DNA of 64,000 nt. Source: Anaeromyxobacter oryzae. GTDB taxonomy: Bacteria; Myxococcota; Myxococcia; Myxococcales; Anaeromyxobacteraceae. The notes beneath the pieces are model-generated. The model saw only the letters and a program-made list of their open reading frames with translations, had not been told where the DNA came from and did not search any database. Location of the stretch: positions 4,770,481 through 4,834,480 of the forward strand of contig NZ_AP025591.1 of NCBI RefSeq assembly GCF_023169945.1. Direction: 5' to 3'. Both the position numbers and the translations under genes were made by a program. Of this stretch, positions 51,606-60,616 are shown in pieces (the first letter of the stretch is position 1; each line of letters starts with the position of its first letter).

Positions 51606-52958
51606 TCACGCGTCCTCACCGGCCTGCGGAATGCGGACGACGAGCTCGGCGCCGCAGCCCCGTCCCGCGCTGGACGCACGCACGGACCCACCGTGCATCT
51701 CCGCGAGCGCCTTCACGAGCGCGAGCCCCAGGCCGAGCCCGCCCGTCGATCGCGCCAGGGTGCGCTCGGCCTGCACGAAGGGCTCGAAGACGTGCTCGAG
51801 GAGCGACGGCTCGATGCCGATCCCCGTGTCCGCGACCCGGATCTCCGCCCACCCTTCGCTCGCCGCCAGCTCCAGCGTCACACGGCCGCCTCTCTCGGAG
51901 AACTTCACCGCGTTCTGGAGGAGGTTCCCGGCGATCTGCACCAGGCGCGTGGGATCGCCGTCGACCCACACGGCCGCCGGGGGCACGCTCACGACCAGCT
52001 CGAGGCCGCGCGCCAGCGCGAGCGCGCGGTGATCCTCGGCCGTGCGTCGCAGGAGCTCGGTGAGGTCGACCCGCTCCCGGCGGAGCTCGACCCTCCCGCG
52101 CGTGATCCGGGTGACGTCCAGCAGGTCGTCGACGAGGCGCCCGAGGTGGTTCACCTGGCGCTCGACGATCGCGAGGATCCTCTCGTGGCGCGCGCCGTCG
52201 CCCGCGGGCTCGGAGCGGAGGAGGTGCACGGCGTTGCGGATCGGCGCGAGCGGGTTCCGGAGCTCGTGGGAGAGGACGGCCAGGAACTCGTCCTTCCGCC
52301 GGTCGGACTCCGCGAGCTTCTCCGCGATCGCGCGGTAGCGCTCCTCGCTCTCCTCGCGGGCGCGCTCCGCGGCCTTCTCGGCGGTGAGGTCCACGATGAA
52401 CGCGGCGAGGCCGTCCTCCTGCGCCGAGAGGGCCACCAGCACGGGGACCTTGCTGCCGTCCGGACGCACCCACTCCGCCTCGTGCCGCACCCCGAGCCGC
52501 GGGTCCAGCCATCCGGGCGGCACGCAAACCTCGGCCCGGTACCGATCCGCCTCGAGCTCGGCCGGCGTGGAGCCGACGATCCGGAGGTACTCGTCGTTCG
52601 CGAACTGCATCTTCCCGTCCTGGCCGATGAAGACGATGCCGATCGGCGCCTCGCGCGCGAACCGCTGGAACCGCTTCGCCTCCGCCTCGAGCGCGCTGAT
52701 CCGGAGCTGGCGCGCCAGCAAGTTCCCCTCGGGCTGCGGCGGCTTCCCCGCGCCGCGCCCTCGGCGGGCCCGGTCGTGCGTCGCGACGGTGACCGCCACC
52801 GCCCCGAGGATGGCCACCAGGGGGCGGACGGCCGAGGAGGGCTCCGTCGCCCAGGCCGCCGCGCCGACGGCCGCCGCCAGCGCGACCAGGAACACGCGCC
52901 CCGGAGGCGCGTTCGACACCAGCGCTGGCCAGAAGCTCCTCACCGCGTTCCCCTGCAC
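51606..52958 (-). CDS. Membrane PAS sensor histidine kinase
   Basis: 450 residues. Two transmembrane helices (about 21-37 and 44-60) have almost no loop between them, so sensing is probably cytoplasmic or in the membrane. A PAS domain (about 95-200; REAPIGIVFIGQDGKMQFAN) is followed by a coiled coil and a HisKA domain with the phosphorylated His231 in FLAVLSHELRNPLAPI. The HATPase domain has NLLQNAVKF (N box), VADTGIGIEP (G1) and STGGLGLGLALVKALAEMHGG (G2). No response regulator is adjacent. Confidence 0.93.
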   Translation of the reverse strand: MQGNAVRSFWPALVSNAPPGRVFLVALAAAVGAAAWATEPSSAVRPLVAILGAVAVTVATHDRARRGRGAGKPPQPEGNLLARQLRISALEAEAKRFQRFAREAPIGIVFIGQDGKMQFANDEYLRIVGSTPAELEADRYRAEVCVPPGWLDPRLGVRHEAEWVRPDGSKVPVLVALSAQEDGLAAFIVDLTAEKAAERAREESEERYRAIAEKLAESDRRKDEFLAVLSHELRNPLAPIRNAVHLLRSEPAGDGARHERILAIVERQVNHLGRLVDDLLDVTRITRGRVELRRERVDLTELLRRTAEDHRALALARGLELVVSVPPAAVWVDGDPTRLVQIAGNLLQNAVKFSERGGRVTLELAASEGWAEIRVADTGIGIEPSLLEHVFEPFVQAERTLARSTGGLGLGLALVKALAEMHGGSVRASSAGRGCGAELVVRIPQAGEDA

Positions 52959-53102
52959 GCTCGGCCCTCCGCGACTCCCAATAGCCGCGGACGCGCGGCG
53001 GCGCTCGCGGCTGGCCAGACCGCCGGCGCGGCGGCCGTGCGATGGGGCGTCCCGTCAGGTCCGCCCCGTGGGGCCGCGCGTGCCGGTAGATCCGCAGGTG
53101 GA

Positions 53103-54089
53103 ATGAAGCGACATCTCCTCCACGTCGAGGAGGTCGAGGCCCTGATCCGGCGCGGCGAGCCGCTGCTGCTCGCGGGCGACGAGGCCCCGCTGCGGCGCCT
53201 GCCGGCCGGAAGGTGGATCGGCGGCACCATCCCGTACTTCATGACGGAGGAGGGCGGCGTGGTCGACCGGCGGAGGATCTTCGTCGAGAGGCTCCCCGGG
53301 CTGCGCGACCTCGGTGTCCGGCGCTACGACGAGGGCGACATCGGGCGGGTCTACGTCGACCTGCCGCCGGACGCGCTCGGCGTCATGATCGCGCCGAGCT
53401 GGAGCCGTGTGCACCTCGCGTTCGGGCTGAACGCGCCGAGGTACGACCGGTTCGCGACCGCGCCGCTGCTCGGGTGGATCGCCGGCGTCCACCTGTCCGA
53501 GGTCGGGAAGGCGACGCCGAAGGTGTTCGACGGTGCATCCGGCGAGGTGCTCGAGCAGGAGGCGGTGGTGATGCACCTCGGGCTGCCGCGGGGCAAGGTC
53601 GCCGAGCTGGCGATCCTCAACATCTTCGAGATGGGGGAGGGCCCCGCGATCACGTTCCCCACGACCGGCTTCTCCGCGACGATGGCGGAGATCGACGGCT
53701 CGCGACGGAACCTCGCCGCGTACGTCCGGGAGGCCGGCCTCGACACGCGGCTACCCCTCGTCGCGGACTACTGCGGGGCGCGGATCAACGTGAGCTTCCA
53801 CGAGGTCGACGACGCGGCCGGCGAGGTGAGGTTCTTCGGACCGGTGTTCGCGGGCGTGTCGTACCGCCACGCCCGGCCGGTCGCCGATTACGTGGACGCG
53901 TTCGTCTCGGCGCTGCCGCGCGGGGTCGAGCGCGACGTCGTGTTCTCGTGCAACTGCATCCTGAACTACGTCCACTCGTCACTCGAGGGCAGGACCACCG
54001 GGCGGATCGTCGGCCCCATCACGTTCGGCGAGATCGCGTACCAGCTCCTGAACCAGACGATGGTGTACCTCACGCTCTCCGAACGCTGA
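53103..54089 (+). CDS. DUF6976-like protein, unknown function
   Basis: 328 residues. Distinct segments include AGRWIGGTIPYFMTEEGG near 40, MGEGPAITFPTTGFSATMAE near 185 and VVFSCNCILNYVHSSLEG near 285. The last is a Cys-x-Cys followed by NYVHS that looks functional. The general build (strand-helix repeats, a late Cys motif) recalls FIST-type sensory proteins, and the IGGTIPYFM segment matches what I know as DUF6976. Soluble, no signal. It stands between a divergent histidine kinase and a convergent debranching enzyme; a partnership with the kinase is possible but unproven. Confidence 0.72.
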   Translation: MKRHLLHVEEVEALIRRGEPLLLAGDEAPLRRLPAGRWIGGTIPYFMTEEGGVVDRRRIFVERLPGLRDLGVRRYDEGDIGRVYVDLPPDALGVMIAPSWSRVHLAFGLNAPRYDRFATAPLLGWIAGVHLSEVGKATPKVFDGASGEVLEQEAVVMHLGLPRGKVAELAILNIFEMGEGPAITFPTTGFSATMAEIDGSRRNLAAYVREAGLDTRLPLVADYCGARINVSFHEVDDAAGEVRFFGPVFAGVSYRHARPVADYVDAFVSALPRGVERDVVFSCNCILNYVHSSLEGRTTGRIVGPITFGEIAYQLLNQTMVYLTLSER

Positions 54090-54103
54090 TCGCCGTCCGG
54101 GCC

Positions 54104-56230
54104 TCACGCCCCGGGCGCCGCTGCGTCCGCGCGCTCCCAACCGTCGGGCAGGCCGCGGACCTCCGCGTGGGCCCGGCCGTCCTCGACGTGCACGGAGACG
54201 TCGACGAGCGCGTCGCCGACCGGCACCCGCGAGAGCTCCAGCCACCGCATCCCGCCGATGGCGAGCGGCGCGACGGAGACGCAGCGGTCGAGCGCGTTCA
54301 CCTCGAGGCCCGCGATCGTCCGCGCGAGCAGGATGACCGCGGCGGAGGCCCACGCCTGCGGGCTGCACGCCGTCGGGTAGCGGACCGGCGTAGGGTACTC
54401 GTCCGCGGCGTAACCGCAGAACAGCTCCGGCGGGCGCCGCAGCGGGAACCGCGCGATCGCGGCGAGGAGGCCCTCGACGATCCGCGCCGCCTCCGCGGCG
54501 TGCCCGTAACGTGCGAGCCCCGCGGCGATGAGGGCGTTGTCGTGTGGCCACACGCTCCCGTCGTGGTAGCTGATCGGGTTGAAGCCCGCCTCGCGCGTGC
54601 CCATCGTGCGGACGCCGAAGCCGCTGAACAGCTCGGGTCCGAGGAGCACCTTCGCGAGCGCGGCCGCGTCCCGGGCGTCGACGGCGCCGGCCCAGAGCAG
54701 GTGCCCGGGGTTCGAGGTGAGGGCGTCGACCCGGTGCTTCTCGCCGTCGAGCGCCTCCGCGAAGAAGCCGCGGTCCTCGAGCCAGTAGCGTTCCCGGATC
54801 CGGTGCCGCAGGGCGTCCGCCTCGGCCTCGAGCCGCTCGGCCTGGTCCGCGTGGCCGAGGTGACGCGCCAGCTCGGCGGTGCGCCGCCGCGCGTCGAGCG
54901 CGTAGCCCTGCACCTCGACGAGCGCGATGGGCGGGCGCGCGATGCGGCCGTCGCGGAACTGGATCGAGTCGCTCGAGTCCTTCCAGCCCTGGTTCGCGAG
55001 GCCGACGTCCGCGTCGAGCTGGTACTCGAGGAACCCGTCGCCGTCCCGATCGCCGTAGCGGCGCATCCACTCGACCGCGGCCTCCACGCTCGTCCAGTGC
55101 GCGCGGGCGAGCTCGAGGTCGCCGGTCGCGCGGACGTACTCCGAGAGCGTCACGAGGAAGAGGGGCGTCGCGTCGATCGTGCCGTAGTACGGGTAGGTCG
55201 GGATGAGCTTCCGCGCGGCGGGGGTGAGCGGGCCGCGGCGGTACTCGTGGAGGATCTTGCCGGGCGCCTCCTCCGAGAGCCGGTCCACCTTCTTGCCCTG
55301 CAGGCGCGCGAGCCCCTCGATCGTCCCGCGCGCCAGTGCGGGGTCGTGCAGCACCGTCGCGAACGACGCGATGAGGCTGTCGCGCCCGAACAGGTCCATG
55401 TACCAGGGGATGCCCGCGGCGATGGCGTAGTCGCCGCCACCTCCGTCGTCGCCCTCGCCGCGATTCGCCTTCAGGCGGAGCGCGGCGACGTCGCGGGAGG
55501 CTTGGGCGAACGCCGCGCGGAGCACGGCGTGGTCGGTGTCGAGGTGGGGCTGCTCGGCCTGGAGCTGGCCGCGCCGGCGCCGTCCCGCCGCCGCGCGGCG
55601 CGGGGCGCCGGGATCGGCGTCGACCCGCCGATCGCCGAGGATGGGCGCGACGTCGAGGGTGAGCTTCCAGGGCTCGCGGCGGCGGAGGTGCAGCCGGAAG
55701 CGCGCCTCGTCGCCGTGAAGCTCGTCCGGCGCGACGCTGAAGCCGAGCACGGTCCGGTGCGCCGTCCCGGCCTCCCGGAGCTCGAGCACGAGCTCGCGGC
55801 TCGAGGGCGTCGACCGCGACACGTGGGGGTGCCAGTCACCGCCGCCTCCGGCCGCCTCCTTCTTCACCGTGAGGACGTACGCGAAGTCGCTGTCGAGCGC
55901 GATCGAGAGCACGAGCCGGGCCTCGCCCTCGCCGTAGCTCTCGACGGCGATCTCCTCGCGCAGGCCGCCGCCGACGACGCGGTGGACCGAGATGCCGAGG
56001 GTCGCCCGCGCCGCGCCGTCGAGGGCGGGGTTCGTCAGGAAGTGCCAGCCGTCGTCGTCCTCGATGGCGCTGGCCTGCAGCACGATCGGCCGCTTCCCGT
56101 CGAGCCGGAGCTGGTGGCAGGACAGGAACCGGGTGTCGAGGTGGAAGAAGCCGCCGTCGCTGTCCGGGCGCACGTCGCTCGACTCGTCGGAGACGAGGAA
56201 GCTCGTCCCGTGGTGCAGGGTGAAGGGCAT
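54104..56230 (-). CDS. Amylo-alpha-1,6-glucosidase / glycogen-debranching-type enzyme
   Basis: 708 residues from the ATG with GGAGATC upstream; the frame is open farther but without a good start. The N-terminal beta domain (about 1-210) begins HHGTSFLVSDESSDV and resembles the bacterial debranching-enzyme N-domain. The C-terminal (alpha/alpha)6 barrel has WYMDLFGRDSLIASFATVLH, SEEAPGKILHEYRRGP, DATPLFLVTLSEYVRATGDL and SYHDGSVWPHDNALIAAGLA, all conserved in amylo-alpha-1,6-glucosidases. It should act on glycogen or trehalose-type alpha-glucans in the cytoplasm. Confidence 0.9.
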   Translation of the reverse strand: MPFTLHHGTSFLVSDESSDVRPDSDGGFFHLDTRFLSCHQLRLDGKRPIVLQASAIEDDDGWHFLTNPALDGAARATLGISVHRVVGGGLREEIAVESYGEGEARLVLSIALDSDFAYVLTVKKEAAGGGGDWHPHVSRSTPSSRELVLELREAGTAHRTVLGFSVAPDELHGDEARFRLHLRRREPWKLTLDVAPILGDRRVDADPGAPRRAAAGRRRRGQLQAEQPHLDTDHAVLRAAFAQASRDVAALRLKANRGEGDDGGGGDYAIAAGIPWYMDLFGRDSLIASFATVLHDPALARGTIEGLARLQGKKVDRLSEEAPGKILHEYRRGPLTPAARKLIPTYPYYGTIDATPLFLVTLSEYVRATGDLELARAHWTSVEAAVEWMRRYGDRDGDGFLEYQLDADVGLANQGWKDSSDSIQFRDGRIARPPIALVEVQGYALDARRRTAELARHLGHADQAERLEAEADALRHRIRERYWLEDRGFFAEALDGEKHRVDALTSNPGHLLWAGAVDARDAAALAKVLLGPELFSGFGVRTMGTREAGFNPISYHDGSVWPHDNALIAAGLARYGHAAEAARIVEGLLAAIARFPLRRPPELFCGYAADEYPTPVRYPTACSPQAWASAAVILLARTIAGLEVNALDRCVSVAPLAIGGMRWLELSRVPVGDALVDVSVHVEDGRAHAEVRGLPDGWERADAAAPGA

Positions 56231-56335
56231 CGTTTGATCTCCAACGGCAACGTCGGGCCCCTGCGTCGCCCGCGCAACGCCGCCGCCGTCCCGCGCGGGA
56301 CCGCGCGTGCCTAACTTTGGTGCGGGGGAGGGCAC

Positions 56336-57334
56336 GTGCCGAGGAAGATCCGGGATCAGGTGGTGGTCGTGACCGGTGCGTCGAGCGGCGTCGGCCGCGC
56401 GATCGCGCGCGCGTTCGGGCAGCAGCGGGCGAAGGTGGGCCTCGTCGCCCGGGGCGAGGAGGGCCTGCGGAACGCCGCCCGCGAGATCGAGCGGGCGGGC
56501 GGAGAGGCCCTCGTGCTACCGCTGGACGTCGCCGACGCGGTCGCCGTCGAGGCCGCGGCCGACCGCGTCGTCGAGCGGTGGGGGCGCATCGACACGTGGG
56601 TGAACGACGCCATGGTGAGCGTGTTCTCGCCCGTGCGGGAGATGAAGGCCGGGGAGTACCGGCGGGTCACCGAGGTGAACTACCTCGGGTTCGTCCACGG
56701 CACGCTCGCCGCGCTGAAGCACATGCTGCCGCGCGACGAGGGGCACGTCATCCAGATCGGATCGGCGCTCGTCTACCGCTCGATCCCGCTCCAGAGCGCG
56801 TACTGCGCCAGCAAGGCGGCCATCCGCGGCTTCACCGACTCGCTCCGCTGCGAGCTCGACCACGACCACAGCCGCGTGAAGGTCTCCATGGTGCAGCTCC
56901 CGGCCGTCAACACGCCGCAGTTCGACGTCGTCCGCTCGCGCCTGCCGAACCACCCGCAGCCGGTGCCGCCGATCTTCCAGCCCGAGGTGATCGCGCGCGC
57001 CGTCCTCCACGTCGCCGAGCACCCGACGCGCGAGCTGTGGGTCGGCTGGAGCGCGGTGAAGGCGATCCTCGGGCAGAGGGTCTTCCCGGGGCTGCTCGAT
57101 CGGTACCTCGGGCACATGGGCTACGAGGCGCAGCAGACCGACGAGCCGGTGCCGCCGGACCGCCCCGACAACGTGGATCACCCGCTGCCCGGCGATCGCG
57201 GTGCTCATGGCGACTTCGACGGGCGGGCGCGGGGGCGCAGCCTCGAGCTGATGCTCCGGCGCAGGCGCGGGTGGGTGGCCGCGGGGCTCGCCGCGACCCT
57301 CGCGGTGGTGGGCTGGCGTGGCCTGAGGGCCTGA
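56336..57334 (+). CDS. SDR oxidoreductase with C-terminal membrane anchor
   Basis: 332 residues, GTG start. Classical short-chain dehydrogenase: cofactor loop VVVTGASSGVGRAIA, Ser in IQIGSALVYRSI, and catalytic YCASK. The usual NAG active-site motif reads VNDAM, with Asp and Met replacing the last residues. After the SDR fold (about 250 residues) comes a linker with a DNVDHPLPGDRGAHGDFDGR stretch and a single transmembrane helix (WVAAGLAATLAVVGW) at the end, so the enzyme is likely tethered to the inner membrane. Substrate unknown. Confidence 0.9.
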   Translation: MPRKIRDQVVVVTGASSGVGRAIARAFGQQRAKVGLVARGEEGLRNAAREIERAGGEALVLPLDVADAVAVEAAADRVVERWGRIDTWVNDAMVSVFSPVREMKAGEYRRVTEVNYLGFVHGTLAALKHMLPRDEGHVIQIGSALVYRSIPLQSAYCASKAAIRGFTDSLRCELDHDHSRVKVSMVQLPAVNTPQFDVVRSRLPNHPQPVPPIFQPEVIARAVLHVAEHPTRELWVGWSAVKAILGQRVFPGLLDRYLGHMGYEAQQTDEPVPPDRPDNVDHPLPGDRGAHGDFDGRARGRSLELMLRRRRGWVAAGLAATLAVVGWRGLRA

Positions 57335-57427
57335 TCGGGCCGCGGCGCGATGACCGGGCGGCCGGGCGGGCGCCGCCGCGCACGCCCGAACTGGCGGCGG
57401 CATCGGGCTCGTGCGAGAAGGGACCCG

Positions 57428-57808
57428 ATGCGCACGGTGCTCCTCGTCGACGACGACCCCGAGGTCCGGCTGGTGATGGCGGAGGCCCTGACCGATCAGG
57501 GGTACCGCGTTCGAGAGGCGAAGGACGGCGCGCAGGGCCTCGAGATGCTGACCAGCGCGGTGCCGCTCCCGGACGCCATCGTGCTCGACCTCTCCATGCC
57601 GAACATGACCGGCTGGCAGTTCCGGGACCTGCAGCGGCGCCGGGAGGAGATCGCGGAGGTCCCGGTGGTGGTCGTCACCGCGAGCAAGCCGCTCGGGATC
57701 GACGCCGCGGCGGTGCTCGAGAAGCCGTTCCCGCTCGGCGAGCTCGTCCGCGTGCTCGGACGCGTGATCGAGTCCGCCCGCGCCCGGAGCCGGTCGCCGG
57801 CGGCCTAG
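57428..57808 (+). CDS. Single-domain response regulator (CheY-like)
   Basis: 126 residues, receiver only. Acidic pocket Asp8-Asp10 in LLVDDDPEV, phosphoacceptor Asp54 in AIVLDLSMPNMTG, switch Thr84 in VVVVTASKP and Lys99 in VLEKPFPLGELV: all intact. No output domain, so it passes its signal by binding a partner or through a phosphorelay. The nearest histidine kinase is at 51.6-53.0 kb on the other strand. The C-terminal tail is Arg/Ser-rich. Confidence 0.93.
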   Translation: MRTVLLVDDDPEVRLVMAEALTDQGYRVREAKDGAQGLEMLTSAVPLPDAIVLDLSMPNMTGWQFRDLQRRREEIAEVPVVVVTASKPLGIDAAAVLEKPFPLGELVRVLGRVIESARARSRSPAA

Positions 57809-57880
57809 CGGCCTCGTGCAGGAGCCGCTCCGCTGGACGGTTGACCCGACGCGCCGACTCCTCTAATCCTGCCGGCTCGA

Positions 57881-59266
57881 ATGGTTGATCCCCTCGCACC
57901 GCTCCTCGCGGACGGCGTCATCGACGCGGTGGTCTCGAAGCTGAAGAGCGGCAAGGAGGCCGACCTGTGGCTCGTCCGCCATGGGGCCGAGCTCGTCGCC
58001 GCGAAGGTCTACAAGGCGCGGGAGTCGCGGAGCTTCCGCAACGACGCCGCGTACCGCGAGGGCCGCCGCGTCCGGGACACGCGGATGCAGCGGGCGATGG
58101 ATCGCGGGAGTCGCTTCGGGCAGGCCGCCGCCGAGGAGGCGTGGAAGGCGAAGGAGGCCGACGCGCTGTACGCGCTGCACGCCGCCGGGGTCCGCGTCCC
58201 GCGGCCCGTCATGTTCTACGAGGGCGTGCTGCTGATGGAGCTCGTGGTCGACGCCCACGGCCACCCGGCGCCGCGGCTCATCGACGCCCACCTCGGCCGC
58301 GACCAGGCGGCGGCGCTCTACGCGGACCTCCGCGGCCAGGTCGTCCGGATGCTGGGCTGCGACCTCGTCCACGGCGACCTCTCGCCCTACAACGTCCTCC
58401 TCGGCCGCGACGGTCCGGTCGTCATCGACTTCCCGCAGGTCATCGGGGCCGCGCACAACAGCCAGGCGGAGCGGTTCCTGGTGCGCGACGTCGAGAACCT
58501 GCGGCACTTCTTCGCCGCGCTCGACCCCGCGCTCCACGCGAGCTCCGGCGACGGCGCCGAGATCTGGCGCGCGTACGCCCGCCGCGAGCTGACGCCGGAC
58601 TTCGTCCCGACGGGGCGTGCGCCGGAGCCGCGGCGCGCCGGCGGGCACGGTGCCGGCCCCCGTCCGGCGGCCCCGGCCGGGCGCCCGGAGCGACGGGAGC
58701 CGCAGCGGCACGGGGGCCAGGCGGACCGGCGCGAGCGCCAGCCGCCGCACGCGCAGGCCGCTCGGGAGCAGCCGCGTCCGCCGCCGCACGGCGGCTCGGC
58801 TGCGCGTCCGCCGCCCCGCGCCGAGCCCCAGCGCCGCCCCGAGCCGGACCGGCGCCGCGACGCCGACCGGCGGCGCGGCGCGCCCGCGCCCGAGGTCGTC
58901 CGCGTGGTGCGGCCGCTCGCCGGCGGGACGCACGGAAAGCCCACCGCCCCGCACGCTCACGGTGGGACGCACGGAAAGCCCGGCGCGCCACACGCTCAGG
59001 GCGGCTCGCACGGGAACCCGGCCGCGCCGCACGCTCAGGGCGGCTCGCACGGGAACCCGGCCGCGCCGCACGCTCACGCGCCCCCGCCCGCGATCCCCGC
59101 CACGCACGCTCACGCCGCCTCGCACGGGAAGCCGCCCTCGCACCCCGGCGAGAAGCCGGTCGCTGGGACCGCCGCGCCCGCGGCCGGCAGCTCGACCGGC
59201 CCGCAGTCCCACCGGCGTCGCCGCCGCCGGCGCCGCGCCGGTGGCGGTGGCGGTGGCGGGATCTAG
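57881..59266 (+). CDS. RIO-type kinase with long His/Gly/Pro repeat tail
   Basis: 461 residues. Residues 10-240 are a RIO1-like kinase: SGKEADLWLVRHGAELVAAK (nucleotide Lys), YREGRRVRDTRM (the RIO flexible loop), the catalytic LVHGDLSPYNVLL and the metal-binding VIDFPQV. From 250 on it is low complexity: Pro/Arg/His-rich, then four 13-residue units such as GGTHGKPTAPHAH and GGSHGNPAAPHAQ, and a final RRRRRRRRAGGGGGGG. In other organisms RIO1 kinases act in small-ribosomal-subunit maturation. The tail may bind metal or RNA. It overlaps the convergent MFS gene by 4 bp. Confidence 0.9.
   Translation: MVDPLAPLLADGVIDAVVSKLKSGKEADLWLVRHGAELVAAKVYKARESRSFRNDAAYREGRRVRDTRMQRAMDRGSRFGQAAAEEAWKAKEADALYALHAAGVRVPRPVMFYEGVLLMELVVDAHGHPAPRLIDAHLGRDQAAALYADLRGQVVRMLGCDLVHGDLSPYNVLLGRDGPVVIDFPQVIGAAHNSQAERFLVRDVENLRHFFAALDPALHASSGDGAEIWRAYARRELTPDFVPTGRAPEPRRAGGHGAGPRPAAPAGRPERREPQRHGGQADRRERQPPHAQAAREQPRPPPHGGSAARPPPRAEPQRRPEPDRRRDADRRRGAPAPEVVRVVRPLAGGTHGKPTAPHAHGGTHGKPGAPHAQGGSHGNPAAPHAQGGSHGNPAAPHAHAPPPAIPATHAHAASHGKPPSHPGEKPVAGTAAPAAGSSTGPQSHRRRRRRRRAGGGGGGGI
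58922..59077 (+). repeat. 39-bp in-frame tandem repeat, four copies, in RIO kinase tail
   Basis: Units at 58922, 58961, 59000 and 59039 encode GG(T/S)HG(K/N)P(T/G/A)APHA(H/Q). Units 3 and 4 are nearly identical, units 1-2 more diverged, as expected for successive slippage duplications. Three His per unit. Confidence 0.85.
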
Positions 59267-60420
59267 CCGTCCCTCGCTCCGGCGCTCCGCTCTCGCCCGC
59301 CCGGCACCGCCAGCAACGCGCCCCCGGCCGCGACTGCCGCGGCGGCGGCGAGCACCGCCGGACGCGGATCCCCGAGGCGGTGCGAGAGCGCGCCCGCGAG
59401 GATCGGCCCGAGGATCTGCCCGACGCCGTACACCGCGGTGAGCGTCGCGACGATCCGGCCCGGCGTCGCCGGCGCGAGGCTCCGGCCGGCCGCCATGGCG
59501 AGCGTCGTGATCCCCATGAACGTGCCGCCGAACAGCGCCGCGCCCGCCAGGGCCGCGCCCGGTGAGCGCGAGAGCGACGGGAGCGCCATCCCGGCGGCCT
59601 GGACGAGGTAGGCGGCGGAGAGCGCGCGGCGCGCCCCGATCCGCCGCCCCGCGCGCGCCCAGAGGATCGCGGAGGGGACGGCCGCGACGCCGGTGAGTAC
59701 CCACGTCCACGGCGCGAGCGGCTCGAGCCCCGGCGTGCGCCGGACGGCCGCCACCGTGAACGTGCCGCTCACGATGTACCCGAGCCCCTCCAGGAAGTAT
59801 GCCGCGCCGAGCCGGCCGAGGCCGAGGCCCGGGTGCGGCGGCGGCCCCGCTCCCCCCGCGGCCGCGTGCGCCGGGACGGGCACGGCGAGGTGGCGCCAGC
59901 CCGGGATCGCGAGGAGGGCAGCCGCCGCCGCGAGCACCAGCCACGGCGCCTCGAACCCGGCCCATGCCGGGGAGAGCGCGGCGACGGCGCCGGAGAGCGC
60001 GATGCCGATCCCGACGCCGCCGAAGATCACCCCGGCGCGCGCGGCGGCGCGCTCGAGCGCGGCCGCCGAGGCGAGGACGAACACGAGCCCGCTCGCGACC
60101 CCCGCCACGAACCGGAGGACGGCCCACGCCGACGTGGACGGGAGCGCCGCGCCGAGCGCCGTCGCGAGCGCAGTCGCCGCCAGCGCGGCCCGGAGCGCGG
60201 CGCCGCGCGCGCGCCCGGCGACGAGCTGGCGCGCGACGAGGACGCCGGCGAGGTATCCGACGAGGTTGCCAGAGGCGAGGGCGCCCGCGACGGCGTCGTC
60301 GATCCCGAGCGCGCGCTGCGTCGCGGGGAGGAGCGCCGTGTACGCGAAGCGGCCGATGCCCATCGCCGCGGCGAGGGCGAGCGCGCCATCCACGGCCGGT
60401 GCGTGCGGGGAGCGGGCCAT
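59263..60420 (-). CDS. MFS transporter, YbfB/YjiJ-like
   Basis: 385 residues with about twelve predicted helices, short for the superfamily. The start ALALAAAMGIGRFAYTALLP is the YbfB/YjiJ family signature (GIGRFAYT). LGAAYFLEGLGYIVSGTF opens the second half after a Pro-rich cytoplasmic loop. Inner-membrane secondary transporter; substrate unknown, possibly a small metabolite or drug. It precedes no obvious partner; an interspersed hairpin lies upstream. Confidence 0.9.
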   Translation of the reverse strand: MARSPHAPAVDGALALAAAMGIGRFAYTALLPATQRALGIDDAVAGALASGNLVGYLAGVLVARQLVAGRARGAALRAALAATALATALGAALPSTSAWAVLRFVAGVASGLVFVLASAAALERAAARAGVIFGGVGIGIALSGAVAALSPAWAGFEAPWLVLAAAAALLAIPGWRHLAVPVPAHAAAGGAGPPPHPGLGLGRLGAAYFLEGLGYIVSGTFTVAAVRRTPGLEPLAPWTWVLTGVAAVPSAILWARAGRRIGARRALSAAYLVQAAGMALPSLSRSPGAALAGAALFGGTFMGITTLAMAAGRSLAPATPGRIVATLTAVYGVGQILGPILAGALSHRLGDPRPAVLAAAAAVAAGGALLAVPGGRERSAGARDG

Positions 60421-60551
60421 CGGTCAGTCATGCCGGATCGGTCCGCTCGCGCGCAACCACGCGGTCGCGCCGGACCTCCGAGCGCCCCTCTCCCCCCGCA
60501 CCACGGGCGACGTGAGCGGCGCCGCGCCGCCGCGCCGGGACTTCCGAGCGT

Positions 60552-60583
60552 CCCTCTCCCCCCGGCCTCTCGGGGGGAGAGGG
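60552..60583. repeat. Interspersed-type palindrome
   Basis: CCCTCTCCCCCCG and its perfect complement form a 13-bp stem with a 6-nt loop in the gap between the SDR and MFS genes, followed by AGGGTGAGGGGGGC. The left arm with TCCGAGCG before it is repeated at 60478-60498. A related fragment, AGGGTGAGGGGGC, lies before the lipoprotein gene near 23.5 kb. The pattern suggests a genome-wide intergenic element. Confidence 0.65.
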
Positions 60584-60616
60584 TAGGGTGAGGGGGGCCG
60601 CGGACGCGTGACCGGC

